Source: Allolobophora icterica
Lineage: Eukaryota > Annelida > Clitellata > Crassiclitellata > Lumbricidae
DNA: 64,000 bases
Reading direction: 5' to 3'
NCBI GenBank assembly: GCA_963556255.1
Contig: OY744611.1
Location: 8,135,474-8,199,473 of the forward strand
Both the position numbers and the translations under genes were made by a program. The notes under the pieces were generated by a model. That model was not told the origin of the DNA, ran no database searches, and was given only the letters and a program-made list of their open reading frames with translations. Shown in pieces: positions 1 through 9,248 of this stretch; the first letter of the stretch is position 1; the number at the start of each line of letters is the position of its first letter.

Positions 1-426
1 TAATTGACCATGTTGGTACATGTAACGGTGCTAGGTTTAACGATTCACCAGATGTACTTAGCAACTAGGAGATAAAATTACGACATCACCGATCAACAGG
101 ATAGGGAAGCAAAAAATCCAGTCAAGCACTTAGCGAGCTCTTATCAAACGACAGGTGCCCGACGAGAGACGAGCCTAAAGACTTAAAATTAATTAATTAA
201 TACCCCATTGCAAGGGCAGGCAAGATATATGAACCTGCCCAGATTGTGACATGCAGCTGTCAACAAATCGAGCAATGTGGATAATGGTCGTTCTGAAATT
301 CATTTCAGTCCACAACCGGTGTAACGGTAATTAGCCTAGTAACTTCTGTGCGCCGATGTCTAATGCACAAGACATTAACCGATGGCATACTAAAACCAAG
401 TCGTAATCAGGTCAATATCCAGAAGA
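1..426. other. Intergenic, nothing recognised
   Basis: No reading frame, repeat or RNA gene is supported in this stretch. It ends where a LINE fragment begins. Confidence 0.5.
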
Positions 427-1042
427 TCAGTCCGTAAGACAGAGGGGCAGCCTATGGCAAAATGACACAAACGACTGAGCAGAGCGTACAGCCACAGGGA
501 GTGAGTTCCAAAAAGTAGGTCCAGCGACCGAAAAAGCTAAAAAGACAGATTTATAATCAGATGACCTCGTTGAATAATGATAAGTCTGGGGAATAAGAAC
601 TGGTTTTAAGAACTGTAGATGGCCAGAGTTCAAAGTTTTATCAACTATGAGCCCCAATTTGAAACTAATTCTTTGCTGAATAGGAAGCCAATGCAAAGCT
701 TTAAGCACGTGAATTATATGTACACATTTTGACGTACTATTTATTGCTCTAGCCAAGGAGTTCTGAACTCTGCAGCTTCAGCATGTTTGACTTATTGGTG
801 TAAGTAAGAAGCGCGTTAGCGTAATCTAGGCGACTGGAAACCAATGCATTTGCTAGAGATATCCTAGTAGATATGGGGACATAGCGCCTAATTCTGCGTA
901 TGTCACGAATGAACATATATGATGAGTTACACGGTGTCTTAAGAAGAGTGAACGATGACATGACTGTAGACGTCGACACCTTAGTTAGCGCGACTAGAAT
1001 ACTACGTTGTCCGAACCGTGGACACGTGCAAGGGAGGGACAA
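427..1042 (-). mobile_element. CR1/L2-like LINE fragment (end of reverse transcriptase ORF)
   Basis: Two minus-strand frames carry the typical last part of a non-LTR retrotransposon reverse transcriptase. The upstream frame (749-1042) has the string IRDIRRIRRYVP and the thumb-region motif SSRLDYANALL. The downstream frame (427-756) has the motif LHWLPIQQRISFK followed by a serine/arginine-rich tail. A frameshift separates the two, and the catalytic core is missing, so this is a dead 5'-truncated copy. The motifs are seen directly; assignment to CR1/L2 rather than a near relative is inference. Confidence 0.75.
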
Positions 1043-1859
1043 GGCAATTATATGAGCGAAGAAGACTGATCTAAGGTGACAAGCAATTAGTGATACCTGT
1101 AGGATTCAGAACGAAGATCTTAGCGCATGGTTGAAGATTGTCCTGCTCCTATAGTATACGGCAGAAAACGTATAACTAAAGAAAGTTGATGACTGCCGTG
1201 CCGTGCTTAGCCCTGTCCTGAACCAAACGATCAAGCATCAACCGTTAATTAAAATTCTTCGAATGAGTTCCTGCTGTCCATGTTGATTAAGGACAAGGTA
1301 TGAGGTTAGTTTCTCCATAGCCTAACTTTACTATTATTGTGCTGCCCTATGATGCTTGCTAATATACTGATGCTGACAATTAGATATATATATATATATA
1401 TATATAATTGCAACCAAACATATACACATAACTTTAATCTACTATCATAAAACCTGTGCAGCGAAATCATAGTCAATATAGTTGAATGCGAATATGAGGA
1501 GAAAAGCGGCACTATATATATAATATACATATATATATGTAAACGTGCTATAAACGATAAAATATTTGTGTACTGGTATTGGTATGCTGGTGCTTGGCTG
1601 CACGAAGAAAAGTCGTATTCACCTGTTGCAAACTATGCAAACAAACTCACACTTAAAATAGACGATGACAATATAAGTGAAAAAGCGGCAATATATAGTA
1701 TATATAAATATATATACATATATATCTAAATAAAAAAGCCAGATCCGTGCGTAAATCTGTCGTCAATTAACGCTCTGACTCATGCTGCTTCTTCAGTAGC
1801 CGTAGGCGAACCCCGGGTATAGAAGGCGAAACCTTCGGTTCGCGCTGCAGCCGAACCAG
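1043..1859. other. Intergenic DNA with short TA-rich microsatellites
   Basis: The stretch holds three TA/ATAT runs (about 1,382-1,407, 1,513-1,540 and 1,694-1,726). No gene is supported. Confidence 0.5.
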
Positions 1860-2125
1860 CGGTCAGATAGACAGGGAAGCAGACAGGGAGGAGGGATGGA
1901 TGCAGGGAAGAGGCTTACACTAGGGGGCGACTGCGACAGTCGATGTGGGCGTAGAACCAGCGGTCAGATAGACAGGGAGGGAGGAAGGGAGGGAGGGAGG
2001 AATGGATGGAGGGATAGACAGGGAGGGATGGAGGGAGCGATGGAGGGAAAGCCTTCGTGCCAAGTAGACCAAAGCGGTCATATAGACAGAGAGGGAGGGA
2101 CGGATGGACGGAAGGAACGAAGGCA
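1860..2125. repeat. Low-complexity GGGA-rich purine tract
   Basis: The plus strand repeats forms of GACAGGGAGGGAGGGA with the phrase GCGGTCAGATAGACAGGGA recurring three times. Open frames here (for example 1896-2141) have only G, R and D-rich repeats and are not genes. Confidence 0.8.
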
Positions 2126-2241
2126 CAGAAAACTTGGTTAATTCTTTTCTCTTCCTATTAATACATTCATTTTCTTTATCAACCTGTCATATATGACGGG
2201 CAATTTCTCTAGTATAAAATATTTTTACAAACTGTAGTAAT

Positions 2242-2530
2242 CAGTGATGGGCACTAAGCAAATTTTTTAGTTAAACAAACTATTTTTCAACTAAAATAAA
2301 ATAGTTTAACTAAAGTTGGCAACTGATTTTAGAAATAAATTAACTAAACTAAAACTATTTAGTTAAACTTTTTCCAACTTTTTCCAACTTTTTATGACAA
2401 ACATTTTCACAATAACAGAGGTCAAATGAACTGCAATAATGCAGAGCGTCAATGACAGTTTCACTTTCAGACTATGTAATGTGTACTATGTAATATCCTG
2501 CGACAGTTCTATCAGAAAATAATTAAGAAA
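2242..2530 (+). mobile_element. Partial hAT-like non-autonomous element
   Basis: It begins CAGTGATGGGCA and continues with the TTTAGTTAAAC-rich sequence and the phrase TTTTTCCAACTTTTT, both shared with the fuller copy at 56,583-57,140. Similarity fades after about 2,500 and no closing inverted repeat is visible, so this copy is truncated. Confidence 0.6.
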
Positions 2531-3541
2531 GTTGCTATTGCAAACGATGATGCATCATGCAATGCAGTGCAGTTCACTGACCTTGAGTAATTACTAATAA
2601 AACCAGTTACTCGTGACAATAATGATCAGCAACAGCAAGACCACTGTCTATTTCTATCTGGATCGTAAGAAAAGAAGGTGATCAAGTGTTTCGTCAGACC
2701 TCGATGAGGTTCATAAAGTTGGCTGTAGACGTAATATTTCCAGAGATCCATTTATTCACACAATATTGACATTTTGCACTGAAGTTCTTACACTTGCTTT
2801 TGTCTTCTTTCAGTTTTACCTCAGTTAAGCAAGTAGTGACTATTAGACTATTCCTTTTTTACTGATGCAGCCTTTAATTCGAATCTTGCTACATTCAACT
2901 CATATAAAGAATAGAAAATGATTAAAAGACCAATGTCATTATTTATACTGCGTCTTACTACATACTGTATTCTATGCATAGGCATGGGCGTCCACAGGAA
3001 TTTTTTCAGAGAAACGCAAAATTTTTTTAGGAGGTCCCAAAGAAAATTTTCGGGAGGGAGGCAAATTTGCATAGAAAAAAATTTAAAATAAATGATGATC
3101 AAGGACTTTATCTAAATAATTGTTTCTTCGCATTGAAAATTGTGTTGGAACTGTTGTAATAATCATAATAATCAAAATATTATGTAATTATATGTAGATT
3201 TATGTATCCAGCTAGATTTACCACTGGGCCTTTAAGTCCTCTCTTACCAACGTTGCCTACACTATAGCCTAAGTGTTGCAAAGGTAATTAAGAAGAACAA
3301 GCTTTGATATGCGAACACTGCTCAGATTACTATAAGGGTCACCAATGGAGGTTCCCGCAAACACGCAAATCCCAACTGACACATTCCCATCCAGTGTTGA
3401 TAGTATTAGTAGGCCTACTTTAGACGTCATGCTCAGAGTTTCTGGGTAAAATAGAATCGTAGAAGAGAAACGGGGTCAGACGATGAGGCTCGCAGCACAC
3501 AAACCTTCGCACATCCAAGGTGATAGACAACGTTGTACCCA
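2531..3541. other. Host flank left of element 1
   Basis: No gene is recognised. One copy of the TAGGCCTA palindrome lies at 3,410. The last bases before the element (3,536-3,541) do not match the first six bases after its right end, so no target-site duplication is seen. Confidence 0.5.
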
Positions 3542-3564
3542 GATATCAGTAGATATATATGTAG

Positions 3565-3760
3565 CATTCTAGGCCAAGGTCAAGGCCAATGTCATCCAAG
3601 GTCACGATCAACTTCAAGGTGAAGGTCAAAGGTCAAAGTAGGTGAATGGATGAATGAATGAATGGTCGACTTTCCAAGCTCGAACTTCATCATAGTGTCA
3701 CGCGACTTGACCAAGACCAAGGTCAAGGTGAAGCCCAAGGTAATTCAAGGTCAAAAGTCC
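3565..3760 (+). promoter_or_regulatory. Cluster of AAGGTCA nuclear-receptor-type half sites
   Basis: At least eight AAGGTCA or near-identical hexamer sites occur, several as TCAAGGTCA, the extended half site bound by monomeric NR5A/ERR-type receptors. Positions 3,623-3,635 form a perfect direct repeat with one-base spacing (AGGTCA-A-AGGTCA, DR1). A second tract with the same motif in reverse lies at 5,263-5,330 and the cluster is repeated in both right TIR copies. Motif identity is direct; receptor binding is inference. Confidence 0.45.
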
Positions 3761-3964
3761 GAGTAGGTGGATGGATGGATGAGGTATCATTCCATAATAC
3801 GGCAGATATAACACAGTTGAAATATGGGTCTTGTCATAGCTGGTGCAGTTATGAATAAGGGACCTATGTGGGAATATTTATGTATGTATGTATGTATGTA
3901 TGTATGTATGTATGTATCTTCGGTGTTCTGTTCGCATTATCCACACACACAAAATAAAAACATA

Positions 3965-4047
3965 AATATGCACCGACTGAGTTGGATTCGAACCGACGGC
4001 CGTAGGGCTCTAAGGTATTGACCTAAACCAATGCGCCATTGATGTCA
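3965..4047 (-). repeat. tRNA-like segment with A and B boxes inside the left TIR
   Basis: Read on the minus strand it has an A-box-like TGGCGCATTGG (4,038-4,028) and an exact B-box GGTTCGAATCC (3,994-3,984). Stem pairing is imperfect, so it is more likely a tRNA-derived SINE head than a working tRNA gene. The same segment occurs at 24,345-24,428 and 28,791-28,874. Confidence 0.5.
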
Positions 4048-4199
4048 TTTGGCTGTGCAAGATTAGCACGCATTATAAGAGTGTTTGTAGAGAAACAGAA
4101 AATTATTGCTATCGCAATATTTGATATATTTATACAACATATGTTTTCAACAGTTATCCTTAGACTGTTTGTCGTGTTGTAATAGCATTGCATTTGGTG

Positions 4200-4301
4200 A
4201 TTTCTTTGACCGGTCAAATTCGTTTGACCTATTTTGTCGGGCAACGTAAGCTATCATTGGTCGCCAAAATAGGTCAAACTAACTTGACCGGTCAAAGAAA
4301 T
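4200..4301. repeat. 102-bp hairpin (MITE-like inverted repeat) in the left TIR
   Basis: Two arms of about 39 bp, each carrying the palindrome TTGACCGGTCAA followed by a TTTGACCTATTTTG block, face each other across a loop of about 25 bp. It is repeated at 24,096-24,197 and 28,542-28,643. Confidence 0.8.
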
Positions 4302-4854
4302 TATACATGCACAGAGAGGTCACGCAAATTTGAAACTAGTTCATAGGGGCCTACTTCTTGCTAATGCGCTCGTTATGGCTGGATCGATGGCTGCGGATCA
4401 TGGCTGCCAGCCGGGGATATGGGCCTTTGATGTGAATATGGACCTTACATGTAGGGACAGTAGAAAATCACGGTATAAAAATGCCAAAAACACGGCATAC
4501 TTTTAAAAAAATCGCGAAAAACACGGCAAAAACACGGCATCAAAATTTCACAGTTTTCTTGTAACACATTATATGTTTATCTTTCATATTCATTGTTCAT
4601 TGACAAATTGACAAATTGACAATTGTCAACCATTTGTCAGTCATTGGTTCCTTGCTGTAACAGTTTAGCTGCGAGTATTGAATACCATCACAACATGAAG
4701 CGCTAAATTGTCATCTGTCAAATTTTTACGCTGAGGTGCATTCACCAGTGTGTATTGACTAACGCTCCGTTCTGCCTCAACAGAATTGCCAGGAACTGAC
4801 TATATCGAATAGCAAGCTCAAATACCGTGTTTGCCGTGTTTTCGTGATTTTCTA

Positions 4855-5235
4855 CATGGCAATATGGACCTTACATGGCCATATGGGTACTATGTTGGAA
4901 ATGTAGGTACAATGTGGGAAATATGGGTCTTATATGGTAATATTGTCCTTACATGGCAATATTGCTTCTATGTGGACAATATGGGTTCTATATGGGAAAT
5001 ATGGGTCCTGTATGGGAAATATGGGTTCTATGTGGGCAATATGGGTTCTATGTGGACAATATGGACCTTACATGGAAATATGGACCTAACATGGCAATAT
5101 GGGTTCTATGTGGGCAATATGGGTTCTATGTGGGCAATATGGCTGCGGATCAAGGTGCGCAATATGAGCTCTATGTGGGCAATATGGGTTCTATGTTGAA
5201 ATATGGGACCTATGTGGAAATATTGAAATATGGAA
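4855..5235 (+). repeat. Minisatellite in the left TIR
   Basis: Units of roughly 18-24 bp built on ATATGGGTTCTATGTGGG recur about 18 times with small changes. The open frames across it are repeat-driven and present in several frames, which argues against coding. Confidence 0.85.
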
Positions 5236-5415
5236 ATACTGGTGGTAGTAGTAGTAGTAGTATACTTGACCCCGACCTTGACCTTGACCTTGAAAATGAC
5301 CTTGACCTCAAATTTGACCTTGACCTTGAAAAATGTCGTATTGTCGTGTGCGACTCTTCCAACGCCGAGAAAATGTCTGTAGTTATCGCATTGTTCGAAA
5401 TAACGTCTAATGCGC

Positions 5416-5559
5416 TCAGCCCTGATGTAGATTTAACAAACTTTCGTTATCAACCCAAGAATTAAAAGATTCGGGATATCCAAGCCACTTTACGAAAGAT
5501 TTCTTTCCGCGTTTTTTTATGATCTTTTCGATCCTATAGACTTCCTGAGTCGTTTTCTG
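5416..5559 (-). pseudogene. Integrase chromodomain, cut off by an in-frame stop
   Basis: Directly downstream of the integrase stop (5,562-5,560) the same minus-strand frame stays open for 47 codons to a TGA at 5,418-5,416. It encodes a clear chromodomain: a VYRIEKII strand, a VKWLGYP core with the conserved tryptophan, then an FNSW segment. Polinton and Ty3-type integrases often carry a C-terminal chromodomain that reads histone marks and guides integration. The TAA lies exactly between the SH3-like domain and the chromodomain, so in this copy the domain is lost unless the stop is read through. The domain and frame are read directly; the loss of targeting is inference. Confidence 0.75.
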
Positions 5560-6906
5560 TTATTCCTGTTCGTAAAAAGTGCCCTGAATTTCTTCTCCGT
5601 TATAATCTGTTATCTTATACGTCGGAGGATCGGTGTATTGAATTTTTGTCACAGTAAAGACTTCTTCTGTCCATCTAGGCGTATAGCCCTTTTCGAAGAA
5701 CGTCTTCTTCTTAGAAATTCTGACTTTATCGCCTATTAAAAATTTAGGTTTATCAAGCGATTCTGGGTGTAAACCGCCATATAAATTCATCCACACAGCA
5801 CTTTCATTTGCTTTCATGCTCGCTTTTATTGGAGTCATTTTTATGGAAGAATGTCTACTGTTGTTATAACGAGCAACCATGTTATCTAAAACATCGATAT
5901 ATTTTCTAGTCGAATTAGCCGTAAAATATTTGAACATCTTCTCTTTCATCGTTCGATTCCATCGTTCGATAACGGATGACTTCTCTTCATTCTCAGTAGA
6001 ATATAACTGGAATCCAATTGATTTAACGTCTTTATTGTAAAACTCTTTTCCTTTATCGACCCACAGTTTCTCGGGTTTTCGTCCGCTACTGGAAAATATT
6101 TTGGTGAAAGCATCGAACACAGATTTTCCGCTTTTATCTTTTATTGGGACAAGCCACCCGTATTTTGAAAAAATATCGATAACACCTAATAAATATTTAA
6201 CGCCATCGTTATATTCCGCGAAAGCCTGCATGTCTATGAGATCTGCAGCCCAAGTGTCGTCAACACCATTAACGTAAACCTTCCTTTTTGTAAAATGTCT
6301 TACTATAGGTTTATGCAATTCTTCGGCGAGTTCATCCGTCCATTTTGACGGTGTTTTTACGCCCGTCTTTGAATCGGAAGAAATTAAACCTAAACCAAGA
6401 TTAGCTTTTTTAGACAAAATAGGTTTAACTATAGCTCTTTCGACGCGCTCACGTAATGTAGGATTATTTATATTATTTAATTCATTTACCATTACTCTGT
6501 CGGCGGCATTTCTAGCAGCTGTATCCGAATACTGGTCATAAGCTAAATCGTGACGATAAGCTGCTTGGTCGACTCGATCAACGGGCTTACTAAAGTCTTT
6601 CGGAGAACCGTCGGGATTTAATCTTAAATCTAATCTAGTTCCGGGGCCCGTAAACGAATGTCCTGGAAGATGCAATTCTCCATGGAATTTCGCCCATGGC
6701 AGTTTAATGTTACGGGTTGCTGAATTTAAAGACCCAACCAGATCGCCTCCTTTTTTGGCAGTGGAAACAAATCGAGTTTTAGTTTTTCCGCATTCGACAC
6801 AGACACCTTTAAGCATAGGTCTTTTATTTTTACTGATGAAATTTTGAATATCTGTCATTTCAGTTTCTTTCTTGCACTTTACGCAATACATCTGTTCCAT
6901 ATACAT
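5560..6906 (-). CDS. Polinton integrase with N-terminal zinc ribbon and phospholipase A2 domain
   Basis: A 448-residue protein with three parts. Residues 6-45 form a small zinc ribbon (C8, C11, C36, C39) like DUF5679. Residues 79-130 match the parvovirus VP1-type phospholipase A2: the calcium-loop motif TGPGT (86-90) and the catalytic HD pair H119-D120 in the helix HDLAYDQ. Residues 205-340 are the DDE integrase core, with an aspartate in TWAADLIDMQ (222 or 225), D284 in WVDKGKEF and E314 in VIERWNRTMK. An SH3-like segment ending GTFYEQE follows, then a stop. The start was chosen at 6,906; a second ATG lies two codons on. The gene diverges from the ATPase with only 35 bp between starts. Integrase function is family knowledge; how the lipase and integrase parts are used together is unknown. 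Confidence 0.88.
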   Translation of the reverse strand: MYMEQMYCVKCKKETEMTDIQNFISKNKRPMLKGVCVECGKTKTRFVSTAKKGGDLVGSLNSATRNIKLPWAKFHGELHLPGHSFTGPGTRLDLRLNPDGSPKDFSKPVDRVDQAAYRHDLAYDQYSDTAARNAADRVMVNELNNINNPTLRERVERAIVKPILSKKANLGLGLISSDSKTGVKTPSKWTDELAEELHKPIVRHFTKRKVYVNGVDDTWAADLIDMQAFAEYNDGVKYLLGVIDIFSKYGWLVPIKDKSGKSVFDAFTKIFSSSGRKPEKLWVDKGKEFYNKDVKSIGFQLYSTENEEKSSVIERWNRTMKEKMFKYFTANSTRKYIDVLDNMVARYNNSRHSSIKMTPIKASMKANESAVWMNLYGGLHPESLDKPKFLIGDKVRISKKKTFFEKGYTPRWTEEVFTVTKIQYTDPPTYKITDYNGEEIQGTFYEQE

Positions 6907-6941
6907 TTTAATATAAAACTATTTTTATAATTAAAAAAGAA
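6907..6941. promoter_or_regulatory. 35-bp divergent promoter region between integrase and ATPase
   Basis: This is the whole gap between two divergent start codons. It is almost pure A/T, with TATAAAA-like words on both strands, so both TATA boxes must lie within or overlap the starts. Confidence 0.5.
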
Positions 6942-7721
6942 ATGGAAGTTAAAGATTTATCTTGGAACGACGAGACATCGAAAAGATTTAACAATCCGTT
7001 ATTACCTAGAAGCATAAGGGGTCTGATCGTAGGGAAGTCCGGATGTGGTAAGACTACGCTATTATTAAATTTACTTTTGAATCCAGGATGGTTAGATTAT
7101 GATAACTTACAGGTTTTTGGAAGATCTCTCTTTCAACCAGAATATAAAATACTTAAAAAAGCATTCGAAGAAAAATTGCCTAAAGAAGCAATCGTCAATT
7201 TGTTTGGTTTTCAAGACGAGGTAGCCAGGTTGAATGTATCTCCAATATCAGTCGTCGAAGAAATGGCTAAAAGTATAGTTAAAAAATCTGATATGAACTG
7301 TCGATTCTTTGAAACTTCGGAAGACGTCCCCGATCCGAGAGATTTGAGTGCCAAGCAGAACCTGATGATTTTCGACGACTTACAGTTAGAAAAACAAAAC
7401 AAATGCGAATCTTATTATATCAGAGGAAGACATAGTAATGTTGATTGCTTCTACCTCGCACAAAACTATTTTAAACTGCCTAGACAGACTATCAGAGAGA
7501 ATGCAAACTTTATCTGTTTATTTAGTCAAGACCTTAAAAATATTAATAATATATACAACGATCACGTAGGCGTAGATGATATGCCTAAAGACGAATTTGT
7601 AAAACTGTGTAAAACTGCGTGGGAGCGTCCGCACGGATTTGTAGTTATAGATTTAACCAGTAAAAAAAACAACGGCAAATATAGAAGTGGGTTAGATACA
7701 TTTTATATGCCTTCAGCATAA
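6942..7721 (+). CDS. Genome-packaging ATPase (FtsK/HerA type)
   Basis: A 259-residue P-loop ATPase of the adenovirus IVa2-like/Polinton family, predicted to drive DNA into the capsid. The Walker A motif is GKSGCGKT (residues 31-38) and Walker B is LMIFDD (141-146). The string AQNYFKLPRQTIRENAN (about 175-191) is the conserved sensor region after Walker B. The frame is intact and the length is normal for the family. A homologue sits in element 2 at 53,488-54,150. It is the first gene of the rightward capsid block and lies 34 bp before the penton-like gene. Confidence 0.9.
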   Translation: MEVKDLSWNDETSKRFNNPLLPRSIRGLIVGKSGCGKTTLLLNLLLNPGWLDYDNLQVFGRSLFQPEYKILKKAFEEKLPKEAIVNLFGFQDEVARLNVSPISVVEEMAKSIVKKSDMNCRFFETSEDVPDPRDLSAKQNLMIFDDLQLEKQNKCESYYIRGRHSNVDCFYLAQNYFKLPRQTIRENANFICLFSQDLKNINNIYNDHVGVDDMPKDEFVKLCKTAWERPHGFVVIDLTSKKNNGKYRSGLDTFYMPSA

Positions 7722-7755
7722 AAATAATCTTCATAAGTTATATATTATATATATA
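7722..7755 (+). promoter_or_regulatory. TATA-rich spacer directly upstream of the penton-like gene
   Basis: An AT-only run (TATATTATATATATA) ends at the ATG. The same arrangement precedes most rightward genes of the element and suggests very short 5' leaders. Confidence 0.45.
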
Positions 7756-8546
7756 ATGGAAGCGCGATTAGAAAAGATAGTTCAGAACACAGAAAAGATC
7801 GCTCGTAACACGGAGCCTAAAGAGTCATTTAGCATTTTGGTGAGCGAAAGGAGCACGCAAATTCGAACAAAATTTAATCCTCTGATTCAACTTGACAAAA
7901 ACAAAAAGTATGAAATGTGTCTTGTTAATTTGGAGACTTATAATTCCTTCCCGAATATAGACTCTACAAACAACCACTTCATTTATTCGCCGGATAATGG
8001 TAGAACGTGGTTTACTATAAAAGTCCCAGAAGGGAGTTACGAAATCGTGGATATAAACGAACACATTCAGAGAATCATGAAACAATCTGGACATTATGAC
8101 GAAACGGGAGATGCGTACTGTATAACGTTACAAGCGAACAACAATACTTTGAAGTCGGTGTTAGATATCGGTGCTAACTATCAGGTTGATTTGACATTCG
8201 AGGATTCGATTAGAACTGTTTTAGGATTTAATAGCCGAGTATATTCAGAAGGATATAACGAATCGGAGAACATAGTAAACATAATGAACGTAAATAGTTT
8301 GAGAGTAACCAGTGCGTAATAGGATCTTCGTACTCTAACGGAACAACGGAAAACATTATATATTCCTTTTTCCCGAATGTAGGCCCCGGATACAAGATTA
8401 TAGAAGTGCCCGTTAATTTAGTATATCTTCCTATTACGCTATTTACGATTTCGGCTATGGAAACAAAACTTACAGACCAAAATGGAAAACTAATCAACCT
8501 TAGAGGAGAGGAGTTGTCGATCAGGTTTAAAATTAGAGAAGTGTGA
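7756..8546 (+). pseudogene. Penton-like minor capsid protein, one frameshift
   Basis: The first frame (7,756-8,319) gives 187 residues: a short N-terminal helix, then the conserved block LVNLETYNSFPNIDSTNN and a beta-rich domain. A different frame, open up to a stop at 8,544-8,546, carries the missing C-terminal part, with the conserved SFFPNVGPGYK and LTDQNGKLINLRG strings. The homologue in element 2 (51,547-52,330) has the same two halves, which shows they belong to one protein. The frame changes between about 8,300 and 8,316. The position after the ATPase and the jelly-roll-like length fit the Polinton penton, but that assignment rests on context. The break may be real decay or a single-base sequence error. 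Confidence 0.7.
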
Positions 8547-8582
8547 GAATTAATTATTGTGGTATTAAAGTTTTTAATTTCA

Positions 8583-8596
8583 ATTATATATATAAA
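8583..8596 (+). promoter_or_regulatory. TATA-rich start region of the pX-like gene
   Basis: The run ATTATATATATAAA touches the ATG at 8,597, matching the pattern seen at other genes of the element. Confidence 0.45.
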
Positions 8597-9220
8597 ATGA
8601 GCCGATATACGAATGTAAAAGTTAATGTTTCGGAAGGACAAAAGGACAAAATTAAACGCGCAGTTGAGGCAGGGACAGGAACGAGTATAAGACTAACTCA
8701 CGGAGATCTATCCGGAGAACATGTTTTAGCTCTAACACGAGCACAAATTAATAAAATGGCGAAAGCATATCAGAATGGAACGGGTACTATGCTCAAAATG
8801 AGTAAAACGCAAATAGACCATAATATGAAAGTCGAAGGTGGTTTTCTTCCAGCGTTATTACCACTTCTAGCTACAGCTGGAAAATTTCTTCTTTCTAGCG
8901 TTCTGCCAAGTCTTGCAACTGGAGCTTTAAGCGGATTAGCGAGTACAGGAGTTAGCAAGCTAATGGGATCTGGTGTTAATGGAAGTGCTTTATACATAAA
9001 GAGAGGAGGAAGAAGCTACAAGATGGTTCCACACGCATCCGGTCTTTACCTGAAACCATGGTCAGGATCGGGATTAGACGGTGTAGGAGAAGGACTGTAC
9101 ATGCGCAGAGGTTCTGGATTTATCAATGGTTCTGGATTGATTCTTGGAAACGACAATCCTATTTCAAAAGTACTTTCTAGTATTCCAATCCTTGGACCCA
9201 TTCTTGGAATGATTCTGTAA
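8597..9220 (+). CDS. pX-like hydrophobic virion protein
   Basis: A 207-residue protein starting at the ATG that follows a TATA run; the upstream in-frame extension has no ATG. The N-terminal 70 residues are basic, with repeated GTGTSIRLTH- and GTGTMLKMSK-type strings. A long hydrophobic stretch follows a GGF tripeptide (residues about 80-120). The C-terminal half is rich in glycine with repeated SGLYL/GEGLYM motifs. Element 2 has the same organisation (49,171-49,640). Small hydrophobic or basic proteins of this kind are common next to capsid genes in Polintons and are compared with adenovirus pX. A membrane or DNA-condensing role is inference. Confidence 0.65.
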   Translation: MSRYTNVKVNVSEGQKDKIKRAVEAGTGTSIRLTHGDLSGEHVLALTRAQINKMAKAYQNGTGTMLKMSKTQIDHNMKVEGGFLPALLPLLATAGKFLLSSVLPSLATGALSGLASTGVSKLMGSGVNGSALYIKRGGRSYKMVPHASGLYLKPWSGSGLDGVGEGLYMRRGSGFINGSGLILGNDNPISKVLSSIPILGPILGMIL

Positions 9221-9248
9221 AGGTTATTATATATATAAATATATATAT
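9221..9248 (+). promoter_or_regulatory. AT-rich spacer, left half, interrupted by the LTR element
   Basis: The run of TATA repeats ends at the left LTR; its other part continues at 12,762-12,768, right before the next ATG. The original promoter spacer was therefore split by the insertion. Confidence 0.5.

Larger units (their letters stand above)
3542..5298 (+). repeat. Left terminal inverted repeat of element 1
   Basis: It starts GATATCAGTAGATATATATG and matches the reverse complement of 23,093-24,851 with only scattered differences (for example at 4,188, 4,349 and in the number of GACCTT units near 5,280). It contains AAGGTCA-rich tracts at both ends, an ATGT microsatellite (3,880-3,917), a tRNA-like segment, a 102-bp hairpin and a minisatellite. 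Frames such as 4831-5199 are translations of the minisatellite and not genes. Confidence 0.93.

Noticed and set aside
3965..4047. Functional tRNA gene in the TIR
   Set aside because: A and B boxes are good, but acceptor and T-stem pairing is incomplete and the segment is embedded in repeated sequence, so a SINE-type relic is more likely.
4831..5465. Two long frames rich in WVLYG/YVGNMGS repeats in the TIR
   Set aside because: They translate the ATATGGGTTCTATGTGGG minisatellite in two frames at once, and the same happens in the right TIRs. Repeat periodicity explains them.
8295..8320. Programmed ribosomal frameshift in the penton-like gene
   Set aside because: No slippery heptamer is apparent and the homologue in element 2 breaks elsewhere and in a different direction.
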